Shown here: piece after piece, positions 36,465 to 54,100 of the stretch
Layout: each line of letters starts with the position of its first letter
Position numbering within the stretch: position 1 is the stretch's first letter
NCBI GenBank assembly: GCA_014526335.1
Contig: JACTAT010000203.1
Span: 1-64,000, forward strand
Source of the DNA: Chrysaora quinquecirrha
Taxonomy: Eukaryota > Cnidaria > Scyphozoa > Semaeostomeae > Pelagiidae
Reading direction: 5' to 3'
Length of the DNA: 64,000 nucleotides
The notes under the pieces: generated by a model
Told to the model about the DNA's origin: nothing
Databases searched by the model: none
Seen by the model: the letters and a program-made list of their open reading frames with translations, nothing else
Program-made: the position numbers and the translations under genes

Positions 36465-36625
36465 GAATGGCGAACACGAGGATAGATTTTTCCACAAGTG
36501 GCATACCACAATAGATGGGATTCGAACATTGGCTGCGTGATCAGAATCAGAGCCAACGACGTTTCCACTGAGCTACAGAGCTCAATGAAATCGCCGAGTA
36601 ACTCTAGTCACACATTCGATCCCAT
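36465..36625 (-). mobile_element. Single copy of the tRNA-derived SINE
   Basis: Same unit as the array at 28850-29628 (GGGATTCGAAC..., CAACGACGTTTCCACTGAGC, ATCGCCGAGTAACTC). Truncated on the right. Confidence 0.65.
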
Positions 36626-36992
36626 CTATTTGGCTAATATACTAGCTTTCTACAAGTTGCTTGTTTTGTAATGGACTTCGAACATAGGTATCCTTATGTA
36701 GCTACATAGTTTGAGCAAGGCTTTAAAATATTTTTGGGTATCTTTTTCAGATTGAAACAGCATTTGTAATGAAACAGCCCATAGCTACATAAAGGGGAGT
36801 TAAGGGGGTTATTCAAATGCGCAAATACGCCTACTTTTTATGAACAATTGAAAGAGCTTTTTGTGCTTCCGCTTGATTTTCCCTCCCAACCTCGTTTCTG
36901 ACCTTTTCAATTTCAATTCAATTCAATATCTCAACTTCAACTTCACTTCAGCCTTCAAAGTCGGCCTGTTCCACATTTTCTGCGCCAGAAAA

Positions 36993-42521
<5,529 letters not shown>

Positions 42522-42765
42522 TAAATTCTGGCTAGATCATTTTAATGTTGAGGGTCATTTTAAGGGTCTTTTTAGAGAAACCAGCAATAGAACTCGTGAA
42601 CTCTTAGGTGCCTAGTGCTAGGGGGCTGGATTAAGCAGCAGGTCTGATTGCACATCTAATAAGGGTGGGGGCTGAAATGTGTGGGGAGTGAAATTCCAGT
42701 TTAAGGAACTCTAGTCAGATTATTATCTGTTTCTTGATATGCTAAGGGTTTTTTTTCAAAGGGTT

Positions 42766-43265
42766 NNNNNNNNNNNNNNNNNNNNNNNNNNNNNNNNNNN
42801 NNNNNNNNNNNNNNNNNNNNNNNNNNNNNNNNNNNNNNNNNNNNNNNNNNNNNNNNNNNNNNNNNNNNNNNNNNNNNNNNNNNNNNNNNNNNNNNNNNNN
42901 NNNNNNNNNNNNNNNNNNNNNNNNNNNNNNNNNNNNNNNNNNNNNNNNNNNNNNNNNNNNNNNNNNNNNNNNNNNNNNNNNNNNNNNNNNNNNNNNNNNN
43001 NNNNNNNNNNNNNNNNNNNNNNNNNNNNNNNNNNNNNNNNNNNNNNNNNNNNNNNNNNNNNNNNNNNNNNNNNNNNNNNNNNNNNNNNNNNNNNNNNNNN
43101 NNNNNNNNNNNNNNNNNNNNNNNNNNNNNNNNNNNNNNNNNNNNNNNNNNNNNNNNNNNNNNNNNNNNNNNNNNNNNNNNNNNNNNNNNNNNNNNNNNNN
43201 NNNNNNNNNNNNNNNNNNNNNNNNNNNNNNNNNNNNNNNNNNNNNNNNNNNNNNNNNNNNNNNNN
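42766..43265. other. Assembly gap, 500 N
   Basis: Exactly 500 unknown bases, so the length is probably a placeholder. It interrupts the SRPK gene. Confidence 0.99.
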
Positions 43266-43614
43266 TTTTGTGTTCGAAGAATTTCGAACACATTGGTGTG
43301 GGGTGGCGTGTCACTAACTAACTAACTAACTAACCAACGCTTGAACAATGGAAAACGTGTAACAATAGGGCCATTGTCAAGAATGCCATTAGGGCCATTG
43401 TCTCGGCCATTGATGCGCAATTTGCAGTTGGTTTTTCACAATGCACTTTTGTCAATCTGGGGTCATGTGCTTCGATGACTCATATTTGTTTACCCAAAAT
43501 TCGATGGCAAATTGCCACATTGGTTCAATTAATGACATTTCAAACATTCTCATCGTCGATAATAGAGTCTGGGCAAGAGCGGCAATTTTAAAACAGTTTT
43601 CAAAGCAAATCGTC

Positions 43615-43960
43615 ATCATTATCTTCATCATCATCATCATCATCATCATAATGATTACCATCACCATCATTGACGGTGTGGCTGCGGCAAAATCTAAAGG
43701 AACGACACCAGCACCACAATCGCCCCTACAACCATCATCATGACCACCCCCATGACCACCACCACAACCACTCCTACAACCATCACCACGACCAGCCCCA
43801 TGGCCACCACCACAACCACCCCTACAACCATCACCACGATCAGGCCTATCACAACCACCACATAATCATGACCATCTCTATCACTACCAAGACTAGCACC
43901 ACCAATAGGGCCAGGACTAACATCACCAACATTATCCACATAATCATTATCGTCCTTGTG
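43615..43960. repeat. CATCAT / CCACCACAACC simple repeats
   Basis: Low-complexity CAT and CCACCA-type runs. The His-rich and Val-rich open frames on the two strands are by-products. Confidence 0.85.
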
Positions 43961-45149
43961 CACAGCGACAAACCTCGTTCATCATTTCATCGAAATAGCC
44001 ACCATTAACCAGAGTCGTTCTTCGAACATGCCCATAGGGCCCCTATGTTTGTTTTACGTTTTTCGTACGTTTTGGTGTCCAGTTTCATTTATTTCTCTTG
44101 CGGACCCCCCGTCGACGCTGTAAAAAGTGTAAGTGTTCCCCTGGATTTGCGTCTCGGTTGGTGCTTCGGCTCAGTGATCTCTATTGAAATCGTTGAAGAA
44201 AATGGCGCTTTCGAAGCAAAACAGGCCTACTTCAGTCGAAACATAAAATCGCGTTGGGGGCGCCTCACAAGAAAATTCAACATGGCCAACAGGTAGATTC
44301 GTATTTCTAGTACGATGATGAACACATTTATCCAAATTTTAAAAGTCCCGCCGAAATTGCAAGTAGGTCATGCCGCCAGCACCCGGACTATTAAGAAAAG
44401 GAGTTGGAGATGAAATTAACCCTAAATTTAGTCATTAAAAAGGTTTTTGGAGTGGCTAAAACTCTCTTTAATAGTCGCTAACAAGGCCACACTGTACAGC
44501 GTTGGTTCGAAAATAGCCAACAAGCGAATATTTCTTGTGATCTCAATATACCATTTCCAGGGCCTATGTTTTTGGTCAACCTCTGCTTTCAGCAAATGCC
44601 ATTCCTTTACTGAGACTTCAATCAAAGTGTATCTTTCTGGAACAATCTTCTCAAAACGGCAGGTTTGGCAAAGCCAAACCCTACTGCCCTTGCGGAAGGT
44701 TTCGCAGGCAGGAAAGAGCCTCGTTCTGGTAGATGGCAACGTTTTCAAATAAAACATCTACCGAGTTTGCTACGTTATCAGTAGCCGTGTTCGTTTGGCA
44801 AAGCAAAATATTTTCGGAAAGTCTGCCGTTTTTTGGGATTTTGAGTGCCTCTACTTTGTCACTCCCTGCTCTGTTTAGAACATGTTTAAAAATGCCCTGG
44901 TAAATTTTTTTGCGTTTGACTCGACTGGTTTCTGAGATAGCAAGAAAAATCGACCCAAATATTAGCTTGATGTTTCTTATAAAGGTCATTCTTATGAAAA
45001 AAAAGACGGTTATAACGACAGATTCCTAAGGCTGTGCATTAAAGTCCAAAGTGAACTCCCCTACACTATAAACACCTTGCCTTTTAGCGCTAAAAAGTCC
45101 AAAGCCTTCCCCACATTCATTTTGTGCCTAATGTCTATAAGATCATATT

Positions 45150-45320
45150 TTTATCATTGTAATTGTAATTGTAATTGTAATTGTAATTGTAATTGCAATT
45201 GTAATTGAAATTGAAATTTTAATTGTAATTGTAATTGTATTTGTATTGTAATTGTAATTGTAATTGTAATTGTTATTGTTATTGTAATTGAAATTGTAAT
45301 TGTAATTGTAATTGTACATT
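45150..45320. repeat. (TTGTAA)n microsatellite, LINE tail
   Basis: Near-perfect TTGTAA repeats. Read on the minus strand they lie directly 3' of the LINE coding end at 45401, as expected for the tail of a non-LTR retrotransposon. Confidence 0.85.
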
Positions 45321-45400
45321 GTTGAACGTTAGTATAGCACAATAGTGATAAATACTAATTCAAACTAATATGAAGCAACTCCACAGATTGCATCAAAGAA

Positions 45401-45742
45401 TCATTTATTACAGAAGGAACACGCGCATTTTTTATTTAAGAACCATGTTTTTATCAAGCTTTTGAACTCTTTGTTATTTCGGGCTGACTTGATTTCAGCT
45501 GGAAGTGAGTTCCAGATTTTAGGCCCTTGAAAAATCAAAGATTTAATGCCGTAATTAGTCGTTTTAACCTTCGGAATTTGTAATGGTTTTGTTATCCGAA
45601 GATCATGGTCTATATGCTTTTCTAGAAAATAGTCTTTCATGAACGATGGGTTCAAATCATTTAGCGTTTTATAAATTTCAAATGCAAGGAGTCTTATCGT
45701 TTGAACATGGATGGTTGTCTCATTTGGTTGATCAAGCAACAT
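45401..45742 (-). mobile_element. 5'-truncated LINE, reverse-transcriptase C-terminus
   Basis: The 113-codon frame has the typical end of a CR1/L2/jockey-like non-LTR ORF2: a helix with TIRLLAFEIYKTLNDLNP, then YGIKSL, FQGPKIWNSLPAEIK, FKSLIKTWF and a terminal Cys cluster (CACSFC). The reverse-transcriptase catalytic region is absent, as in most dead-on-arrival LINE copies. The simple-repeat tail follows on the same strand. Confidence 0.85.
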
Positions 45743-46310
45743 TTCATATGACGATGCATAATCAGAATAAACCAGTCACAATTCTCTTTCATTTATTTTC
45801 TCCAATCAAAAATAACTCACTAAATCAAGCTACATTTCAAAGCTTTAGGGAGGCTTTGTATAAGCCCCGCAGCCATTTTACATTACACTCATTTTAAATC
45901 TCTGCTGGACGAAATCGAATCGCATTGTCATGTCTGCTGTCCACGCGACCAAAGCGAATAATCTCATTACCCGCGCGTGCCGTTAGACCGTCCCCAAAGC
46001 AGGTTTTATCCGATGCGGAAATATATAATAAGTAGCTTTTTATTAAGGGACAATCACGCACAGGACACCCAGCTTTGCGAGATCAGTTTTATTGTTTGAT
46101 TTAAACCACTCTTAATGAAGCTAAGCTTGATACTGATTCTCATACAAACGGAAGGACGTTTTTATTTATTGACAACGTGGAATTTTGCGATCGCAAATTG
46201 AAAAGTATCTACAGTAGATGCGTCATCTACTAAGCTAAAGTTGAGGTCATTAGGAGTTCCTCGCTCTAGTCCTAAAGCAATGATCCTTTATTCCTTTCCT
46301 AATGGTAAAA

Positions 46311-47006
46311 TTGTTATGACTTTTACTATGACGATGACTATGACTGTGACTATTACTATGACTATTACTATGACTATGACTATTATTATGACTATAACTA
46401 TAACTATAACTATAACTATGACTATGACTATGACTATAATTATGAATGTGACTATTATTATGGCTATAACTTTAACTATGACTAAGACTATGACTATGAC
46501 TATAACTGTTACAATTACTATTACTGTGACTCTTAGTATGGCTTTTACTAGGATGATGACTTTGACTATGACTACGACTATGACTATGACTATGACTATT
46601 ACTATGCCTATGAATATGTCTATGACTAAAACTATGACTATGACTATACTGTGATTAACTATAACTATAACAATAACTATGACTATAACTATGACTATGA
46701 CTATGACTTTGACTATGACTCGAACTATTACTATGACTATTACCATGACTATTGCTATAACTGTGACTACGACTATGACTGTGACTATGACTACGACTAT
46801 GACTATGACTATTGCTATAACTATTATTATAACTATGATTATAACTATGATTATAACTATGATTATAACTATGACTATGACTATGATTATAACTATGACT
46901 ATGACTATGAATATGACTATGACTATGACTATAACTATAACTATGACTACGACTACGACTATGAATATGACTATGACTATGACGATGACGATGACTATTA
47001 CTGAAC
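46311..47006. repeat. (TATGAC)n hexanucleotide satellite
   Basis: About 700 bp of TATGAC with TATAAC, TACGAC and TGTGAC variants. All six frames are largely open (Thr-Met, Tyr-Asp and Val-Ile alternations), which creates spurious open frames. Confidence 0.97.
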
Positions 47007-47331
47007 CAAGCTGCCAGAATGAGGTCTCTTCAGTTCCACCCTGAGGGATGGCGAGGCGAGTACAATCATGAAAATAATTGTTGAGTCAATACTGAAAATG
47101 TACCTCCATATAGCGTATTGGCTCACTTTGCCCCCCCTCCCCCCGGTTCAATGTTGATAATTTCGTTTCATTCGCCACAGAATTGAGCAACCCACCATGC
47201 AGGCAGAATATGTAAAAAGAAATCTGCCAAAAAAGCAATCAAAATTGAATGGGGAAGGTGGTGGCAGAGACATTGACCCCCAATCAACATGACTGAGTAT
47301 TTGTCTCAACATATTTTGTCCATGATTGTAG

Positions 47332-47404
47332 CAGGAGACATCGAGGGGACACGTCACGAGTGACAATGTTGCTCACGACAAGTCTCGTAGTTTAGCCAGG
47401 CCTT
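47332..47404. mobile_element. Family C fragment
   Basis: Carries CATCGAGGGGACACGTCACG and the terminal TAGTTTAGCCAGGCCTTTAA of the TTAA-associated family. Confidence 0.55.
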
Positions 47405-47727
47405 TAAAGATACCTATTAGCTAATACGGTCATGAAACCGAGACTGATATCACACCGAGATCACACAAACTGGTAGTTTGAGTATCTAACAATTCAACTA
47501 AATAAGCGATAAATATGCTTAGGTAATAAGTATATATGGTTTATACCATTCGCAGAAAGACAGGAAGAAAATTTTTGCTTGAAGCTTAGAAATTTGAAAG
47601 CTGACAACGATTTTGTATCTAGCCACAAAGTAGCCACAAATATGATGTGTAAAAATGGACTAATGAAAAAAGGCCAAAGCTTTGGAACAGAAGTTTAGAG
47701 CTGCATGCGACTGACAAAGCATCGACG

Positions 47728-48831
47728 TCACTCTTTACCTTCAAGCAAACCTGGTGGGATTATTGCGAACTTGAAGTCTGTGTCCCTGTGGTTTTTGAGG
47801 TCTACATGTTTCAGCAACTCCTGTGCAGTTTTCAAACAAACTAGTTTCTGCTGCTTGAAACATGCCATGCAGTAATAAGGATACTTGGAACCGTGGACGG
47901 ACTTGTGGTGAAATGCCTGCGCTTCAATATCCCTAAAACGCGAGTCACACGCGGGTTCTTCGAGACACGGCAACGGATAACGGGCGTAGAAATGTTCCAT
48001 TAAATCGTCGTTTCTTTCAAAATATTCATTGCACGGACAAGGACACTGTTTATGATTATCGCGTATATGTTGTTGAAAGCGCAGATCGGTACAGAACACG
48101 TCACTCGGGCAATACTTGCAGAATTTCTGCGCTCTCAGATGTTTCTCGAGTTCTTCCCGCGAGTAGAAACCATTCCCGCGTTGGCTGCGTTCACACTGCG
48201 TGTTATGACAAAGGAAATTGTGATTGTTCCTATCGTGTTTTTCTGCGTGATTTTTATCCTCGAAAATCAGCTTGCAAGGGTAGCAAACGTGCTGAAACAT
48301 GTCCAGAAAAGTCTGCTTTCTCCCGTTGATAACATTAATTTCGATTTTGTTTGCTTTCATAACTGCTATTAGCTCTCGTCCTCTTGCATCATTGCTGCAA
48401 ACAAGATGCATTCTTAGCCTAGGCATGTTTTCATTCCGGCAAACTTGACATTTCAAATCGATTGCAGCTCGTGCATAGAAACTAATCACGTAAGCAGTCA
48501 GATCAACCCACATCGCTTCTTTAGAATCAGTAAGGCTTTCGTGTCCCACAATCCAATTCGCAGGCTTCGGGAGCTCCTGCGCAGCGGTACCTTTGTTGTA
48601 AAACACATGCACACGAAGATTTTCTGGGGGCTTCGCGAATTCAGCATCGTTTAAAAAGTGCACTTCAGCATTTTCCCAAGCGATAAAGTAAACATCGAGG
48701 TTATTCAGTCGATGATCCTTGCATTTTTGTTGTTGTTTTTGTTTACGCGTTGATTTCTTTCCTGTTGTTGCTCTGGTTAGGCTCGCTTTAGAGGCATCTT
48801 TGGTAGTTGTGGTGGAGTTTCTGCTTTCCAT
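47728..48831 (-). CDS. Intronless C2H2-like zinc-finger protein, possible PIN/NYN-like N-terminus
   Basis: A single 367-codon frame. A basic, Thr/Lys/Gln-rich leader (1-40) precedes a globular part (about 44-175) whose hydrophobic strands and spaced acidic residues (AWENAEV, MWVDLTAYVI, CSNDARGREL) resemble the PIN-like/NYN nuclease fold; some canonical aspartates are replaced, so activity is doubtful. The second half holds five or six Cys/His fingers, e.g. C183-C186...H199/H204, C238-C241...H255/H260, C289/C295...H308/H313 and C321-C324...H342/H348. I do not recognise the family. Length, composition and absence of stops argue for a real gene. Lack of introns next to intron-rich neighbours suggests retroposition or mobile-element origin. 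Could act on RNA or DNA (inference only). Confidence 0.8.
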   Translation of the reverse strand: MESRNSTTTTKDASKASLTRATTGKKSTRKQKQQQKCKDHRLNNLDVYFIAWENAEVHFLNDAEFAKPPENLRVHVFYNKGTAAQELPKPANWIVGHESLTDSKEAMWVDLTAYVISFYARAAIDLKCQVCRNENMPRLRMHLVCSNDARGRELIAVMKANKIEINVINGRKQTFLDMFQHVCYPCKLIFEDKNHAEKHDRNNHNFLCHNTQCERSQRGNGFYSREELEKHLRAQKFCKYCPSDVFCTDLRFQQHIRDNHKQCPCPCNEYFERNDDLMEHFYARYPLPCLEEPACDSRFRDIEAQAFHHKSVHGSKYPYYCMACFKQQKLVCLKTAQELLKHVDLKNHRDTDFKFAIIPPGLLEGKE

Positions 48832-49008
48832 TCTTGGTTAAGCTATGTAGATATAATTTCAAATGCTCAAGTAGAAAAGATTTTCACTTCACTAAAATTT
48901 TTTTCATACTGTCGGATAATGATAATGGCCAAGAAAGTTTTGCAGTTTATTGTCGTAAAGCCAGCAAATAACTGCAGAAAGAAAATAAAGTCTTTAAAAT
49001 TTCGGCTA

Positions 49009-49066
49009 GATAGCCTGCGCGCAGACTCGGACACTTTAGAGACACTCTACAGTCTGCGCGCAGGCT
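49009..49066. repeat. Perfect 17-bp hairpin (TAGCCTGCGCGCAGACT)
   Basis: TAGCCTGCGCGCAGACT and its exact reverse complement are separated by about 24 bp. This kind of motif is familiar to me as a frequent short inverted-repeat element of cnidarian genomes. Confidence 0.75.
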
Positions 49067-49124
49067 ACGGCCAGAATGCAGTTTAGCGGACACCTTTCAC
49101 ATGGAAACAAGGCTACAATAGAGC

Positions 49125-49415
49125 AGGGTGTAAGGGTTATGGTTAGATAGAGGGGTTAGAGTAGGATTTTAGGGTTAGGGTAAGGGCAGTGATTTAGGGG
49201 TTATGGTATAGGGTTTTAAGATCAGGGTTACGGTAGGGTTTTAGGGTGAGGGTTGGGAAGGGTTTTAGGTTAGGTTTAGGGTAGGGCTTAAGGGATAGGG
49301 TAAGGTTTTAAGGTTAGGGTAGGGTTTTAGTGTTGGGGTTGGGGAAGGATTTTTTGTATAGGTAGGGCTTGAGGGTTAAGGTAGGGTTTTAGGTTTAGGG
49401 TTAGTTTTAGAGTTC
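49125..49415 (+). repeat. Degenerate telomere-like TTAGGG/TAGGGT repeats
   Basis: About 290 bp dense in TTAGGGTTAGGG, TTTTAGGGTTAGGG and GGTTAGGGTAGGG variants, diverged from the animal telomere repeat. An interstitial telomere-like tract 5' of ENKD1. Confidence 0.8.
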
Positions 49416-50099
49416 TCGATGCATACGTCATCCATTAGAATCATACGTCAAAGACTGCATCTGCTGAAAATCTCCAACTTACAGTACATCTAGTATGTAT
49501 TTTATCTAACAAATTAATGGTAGCCCATTCCACTTTTGATCTTCTTACCTTCCTTCAAGCTACGAGAAGAAAAAGGCGACGCATTTTCACCAAATAAACT
49601 ATTTTCCTTGCCGTTGCAGGTCTAACGAACATGTAAACAAACTGAATCAGGGACCTGAACTCATTTAACTGCATTCAATAATTAATTTCCTAAAATCACC
49701 TTTCTTATGGTTTGTAAGCTTTTTTCTCTTCAAAACAAAAGACCATTGCTTTTGCTGACCACGGCATTCTAAATCTGCATTTCCTAGCAACAACGATGTT
49801 TACGTCACAAACAGAACAATTTTACGTTTCATAAACGATTCTTATAAATCATTAAACGAATAAATCACGATTTAGGTTATCAGTTTTCTTTGATCTGTCA
49901 TGAGCAAGCCAAACTTTGCAAACAATTTTACATCTGTATTTGTATTACGTAACTGCACGGCTAAAATTAGCGTCTTTCACGAAATGTTTCCAGTGTTACT
50001 AGGGGTTTACCGGTGAAGAAGACAAAGAAGAGCGCGAATTTTAGCGAATTTCGTGCTAAGTGTAGAATAAAAACAGATTTATCAGTTTTTAGTAATTCT

Positions 50100-50362
50100 G
50101 CGCGTGACATTGGTGTCCCCTCTGTGCCCCCCAGTTTAGCCACTCCGGCAACTTTGTAGCGCAAGACAAAATTTGCAGCAAGAGACACGCAAATGTTTCT
50201 GGGAGACAACAGAAACTTTTCTTGTCTCCGTGACACACAAATTACCCGGGGGACATGTTGCTCGCTTATCACTTGCATGTTTGGGATGTTAAGCGACCTT
50301 TGGAGACACGCCGAATACATTGTCGAGCGCGACAAAGTCTCCTAGTTTAGCCACAGCTTAAG
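50100..50362. mobile_element. TTAA-associated element, family C copy 4
   Basis: Contains GAGACACGCAAATGTTTCTG, GGGGGACATGTTGCTCGCTT and the terminal CTCCTAGTTTAGCCACAG followed by CTTAA. The left end is less clear. Confidence 0.6.
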
Positions 50363-51104
50363 AGCTGAACTTGAAAACGGAAAACCTTCGAAGTGAATAT
50401 TTTGATTTGGAAAAGAAATAAGAAAATAGTTGAAGTGTTCTAGTAAAATGAAAAGATTTAGAGGACATTACAGTATAGAAAACGCTTGAAAATTTCCGTG
50501 CATTATGAACATAAATCGGCGGTTTCCTCGTGTCCTCCGTGTCCACGAAAGACGCTAGTTGCCCTTAGCAACGTATGTACGCAATTTTACGACAGCCTCT
50601 TTTCGGCTCAACATTCCGAAGCGAACAATTTAATTTGGCAGTTGAATTTTCATGGCGGACAAACTAGCAGAGTTTTTGAAACATTTCCTTCAAATTATGG
50701 CGCATAGCTTGATATGGAGTGAATAATCTCGCTGTTTATTATTGTTTATTGAACCTAGAGATTGAAAAGAATTAGTAAAATACTTTGAATGAAAAGGAAG
50801 CTCTGTTTTTGTTAGCTGAAGTTGACAAAGCTGAGACGTGGCCTAAATTTCTTTGTTTTGAAATGAAAATACAACTCAGAAGGAGTTAGCTTTGTATTAC
50901 AGGGCAAGGCACCAGCTTCGTCGTTTCAAGCTTTAGAACAAATGTTAGATAACATCAAGGTTTAAAGACAACATACATTTAGCCCTGAGGGAGACAGAAT
51001 TATTGCAGATCTAGATAACTTTATTACCAACCAGCTAATGTCAAATATTTTACTAATGTGGAGATAAAAAAATCAAAGCACAATCAAGAGAAATAAACTC
51101 CAAA

Positions 51105-54100
51105 ATGGCTTACAGCATGACAGAAAGATGGAAACGAACAAGTCCAATCCCATCAGATCCAGTTTATTCCCAAAGTGCAAGATCAGAAAGAACTGATTAT
51201 AAAAAACGAGAGAGAAGGAGCCCAATTCCAAAAGACCCTGTTTTTACTGATGAAAATAATTACACAGAATCAGCTCCAAGACCAAGAATAAAGTCAGAAG
51301 CTTTGAATATAGCTAGATTACACCAAGGAGGTGCATTGGCCCAATTATTCAATCCAGCATTTAGAGTAATTCCTATTGGAAGCAGACCAAGTAAGACTAG
51401 AATGTTTTGCTATTTAAGTTAGAAGGGAAAATGTTTGAAAGTGTTCAAGTTTTGAAACGAGAATTTTTGGTAACAAGGTCGAGTTGCAACACAGCCACAA
51501 TCACCTTGCAACAAAATCAAAATCATTTGCCACACATCTATAGAGGTTGCCTCAGTTGAAAGATGGCTAATCATCTCTTTAACTTGAAAAGTTGGCTCTA
51601 TCAGCATGATAGATGAGGGTTTTAGGGCAGTGCCCCCAATGTTAGTTAAAACTTGCTGAAAAACTGCCTAGAAAATTTTGAAAATTTAAATGTCCAGCTG
51701 AGGTGAATTGACTACCAAGATGTGGCAACTTCAGTTGTGGCAAGTTGATCAGAACACAGTGGCAACTTGAAATGCAATGAATGACTTTGTTACTAGATGA
51801 TGTCACAATTTGGCTCCACTTCATAGATTACCTTTGCGATATTCAATAGACCCATATCCTGCATGTATTTGACTAAGACCCATTGACACAATATCAACAT
51901 AGAACAGGTATTCATTGGGATAAAGCCTCTTGCAAGTTATAGCTGCATTTTTTACAGAAATAATTTCAAATGCAATTACAGCCAGTGGTGTAGCTAGACA
52001 TCCTGCACTGGAGGGAAAAATGGGCAAGGTCAAAGAAAAAAGGTGTTGTTTTAAGAAAAAAACAAATGAGTTGTACCCTACAACATTTTTACTTTATTTT
52101 TAGCCTATATAAAAGCCTATCTTGGCATTGATAGGGGGGCTACCACTCCCCCCCCACCTCCCCCAGTGCCCCCTCTTGGCTATGCCACCAACTACAGCTA
52201 CAGTATTTTTTAAAGAGACATAATTCACCCCAATATTTGCTTTTATCCTGAAGAAATTTTTTTGCCTTTCATTTCAGAGACTCAAGAAAGAAGAGATTTT
52301 GGACAAGAGAATTATCAGAAAATCAAGCAGATCCAAAGAGCAAATAAAGAACGCCAAAAAGAATCGGCAAGAGGAGAACCCGTCAAAGCAGTCTATAAGC
52401 CAGGGAAATTTGAACATGTCGCATCAAAAGTTGCAGAAACAATACAGGTGAAGCTTCTATTACTATTGCAGTTTTTGGAATGGCAGCAGGATGCGGGATA
52501 GCAGTAATACTAAGAGATAACGTAATGTGAGAATTAACTAGGATATGAATAGGACAAGAATCCCCCAGTTTCTCCTGTTTTGTTGGAAGTTTTTGGATTT
52601 TCCATTGAAGATAGCACAAAATAACAAATTTAGGCCTCGTTGCCTCATCCATCAGAATCTTGAAGTACCCCAACTACCCCAACTTGTGACCTTCGAACAC
52701 AAGTATTGTAAATCATATTCATTAAAGGTCACGACCATGCCCTGTCCATTGGGTAATAAACCATATTCTTACCCTTTATGGCGTGCCCAACTCTATCCTG
52801 CCATCTGATTGGCTGAGAACGTTCGAATGCAACATTATTAACCAGTAATGCCTGCTCATGACGTCAATTGTTCAAATTTTTTCGGTTTAGAATGTAGCAC
52901 AAAATTGCTTCATTGTAATGGCTTCAAACACGACATGACAATGATATTGCTGTACGAGGTTTGTTATCATTAGGGGTAATGGCCATGCCCTGTCCATAGG
53001 GTAATAAACCATGGTATTGCCCTCAGAAACAGTCATTAAATGCTTATTGGCTCCCACAACCATTATGTTACCTTCGGTACTTTTTAATACCTTTTTCTCT
53101 TACCAGAATCCCCCACCTGCGCCTCGACCTGCATCTGCTGATTACTTGAAAGCGCATTCCCGATCTGGACCCAATGTCAAAATAAACACGCGACCGGCCA
53201 GCGTTGAGCCAATCAAAATACGAGAGGAGAGTCTGACTGTGCCAAAAGCTTCTAGTGCAAAACAAGTAAGTCAATCCTTAATTAACGATTAACAAATGGT
53301 TCTAGAAACTCACAAAACTGCTCGTTTGCGTGTTTTTTTGTCATCTTTTTTTAATTCGATAAATTCATCTGGCTTCTTGGGAAACTAATCTAAATCGAAT
53401 ATTTAACTACCACAAAAAAGACTAACATTATTTGTAAGGTCTCCTTGTTGATTTGCAGGTAAAGATCGAGCGAAAGTCTGTAAATCACATCACTGACAAC
53501 GTGAAGAAAGCCAAGACTGTGAAAATGAAAAGAGCTCCATCTCTATCTGCTCTGGATGACCTTAAAAAGAAGAAAGATGCGGAGTTTCATGATTATAAAA
53601 GAGGCGATGTTCCCAAGTAGTAAGTCTTATTATTATAGCAGGTCTATTTATTTGCTATTGTGTTGCTTGCTGGTAGAGTGCCGTCTACAAGTCGCGAGGT
53701 CTTGGGTTCAAGGCATGGCCGAATCATACCAAAAACTTTAAAAAGGTACTCCTTGCCCCTCTCTGCTTTGCCTTCAACTGAAAGAGTAGGAATGCGAGTA
53801 AGCGGTCTTCGGATCAGGGAGGGGAGTGGCACCCATCCCTACCTTCACCTGTAGCAGTGTAGCAGCCATTGAAAGAGGAGCCTTCGGGGCACCTCCGATT
53901 ACTTAGCTGTACTATGTTGTATTTTGTCACGCTTTACTTACTTATCACTCTATAAGAATATTGTGAAAATCCGGGGAAACTTTCCATAAAAACTTTTTAG
54001 GCAACAGCATAGACAAAAAAGAAACACAGGTAGTTAGTCGGGAGGTATATGATGCCTTTCCTGCCTAAAGCCTTTTTAAAACAATTTATCGTTGCTGTTT

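Noticed and set aside
42701..43317. Open frames of 190-196 codons
   Set aside because: They consist of the N gap.
43670..44008. His-rich open frame
   Set aside because: Translation of CCACCA/CATCAT simple repeats; no splice or domain support.
44428..44989. Overlapping minus-strand frames of about 100 codons
   Set aside because: No recognisable domain, both strands equally open, and no splice or promoter support.
46241..47044. Long open frames of 117-152 codons on both strands
   Set aside because: They are translations of the (TATGAC)n satellite, open in nearly every frame.
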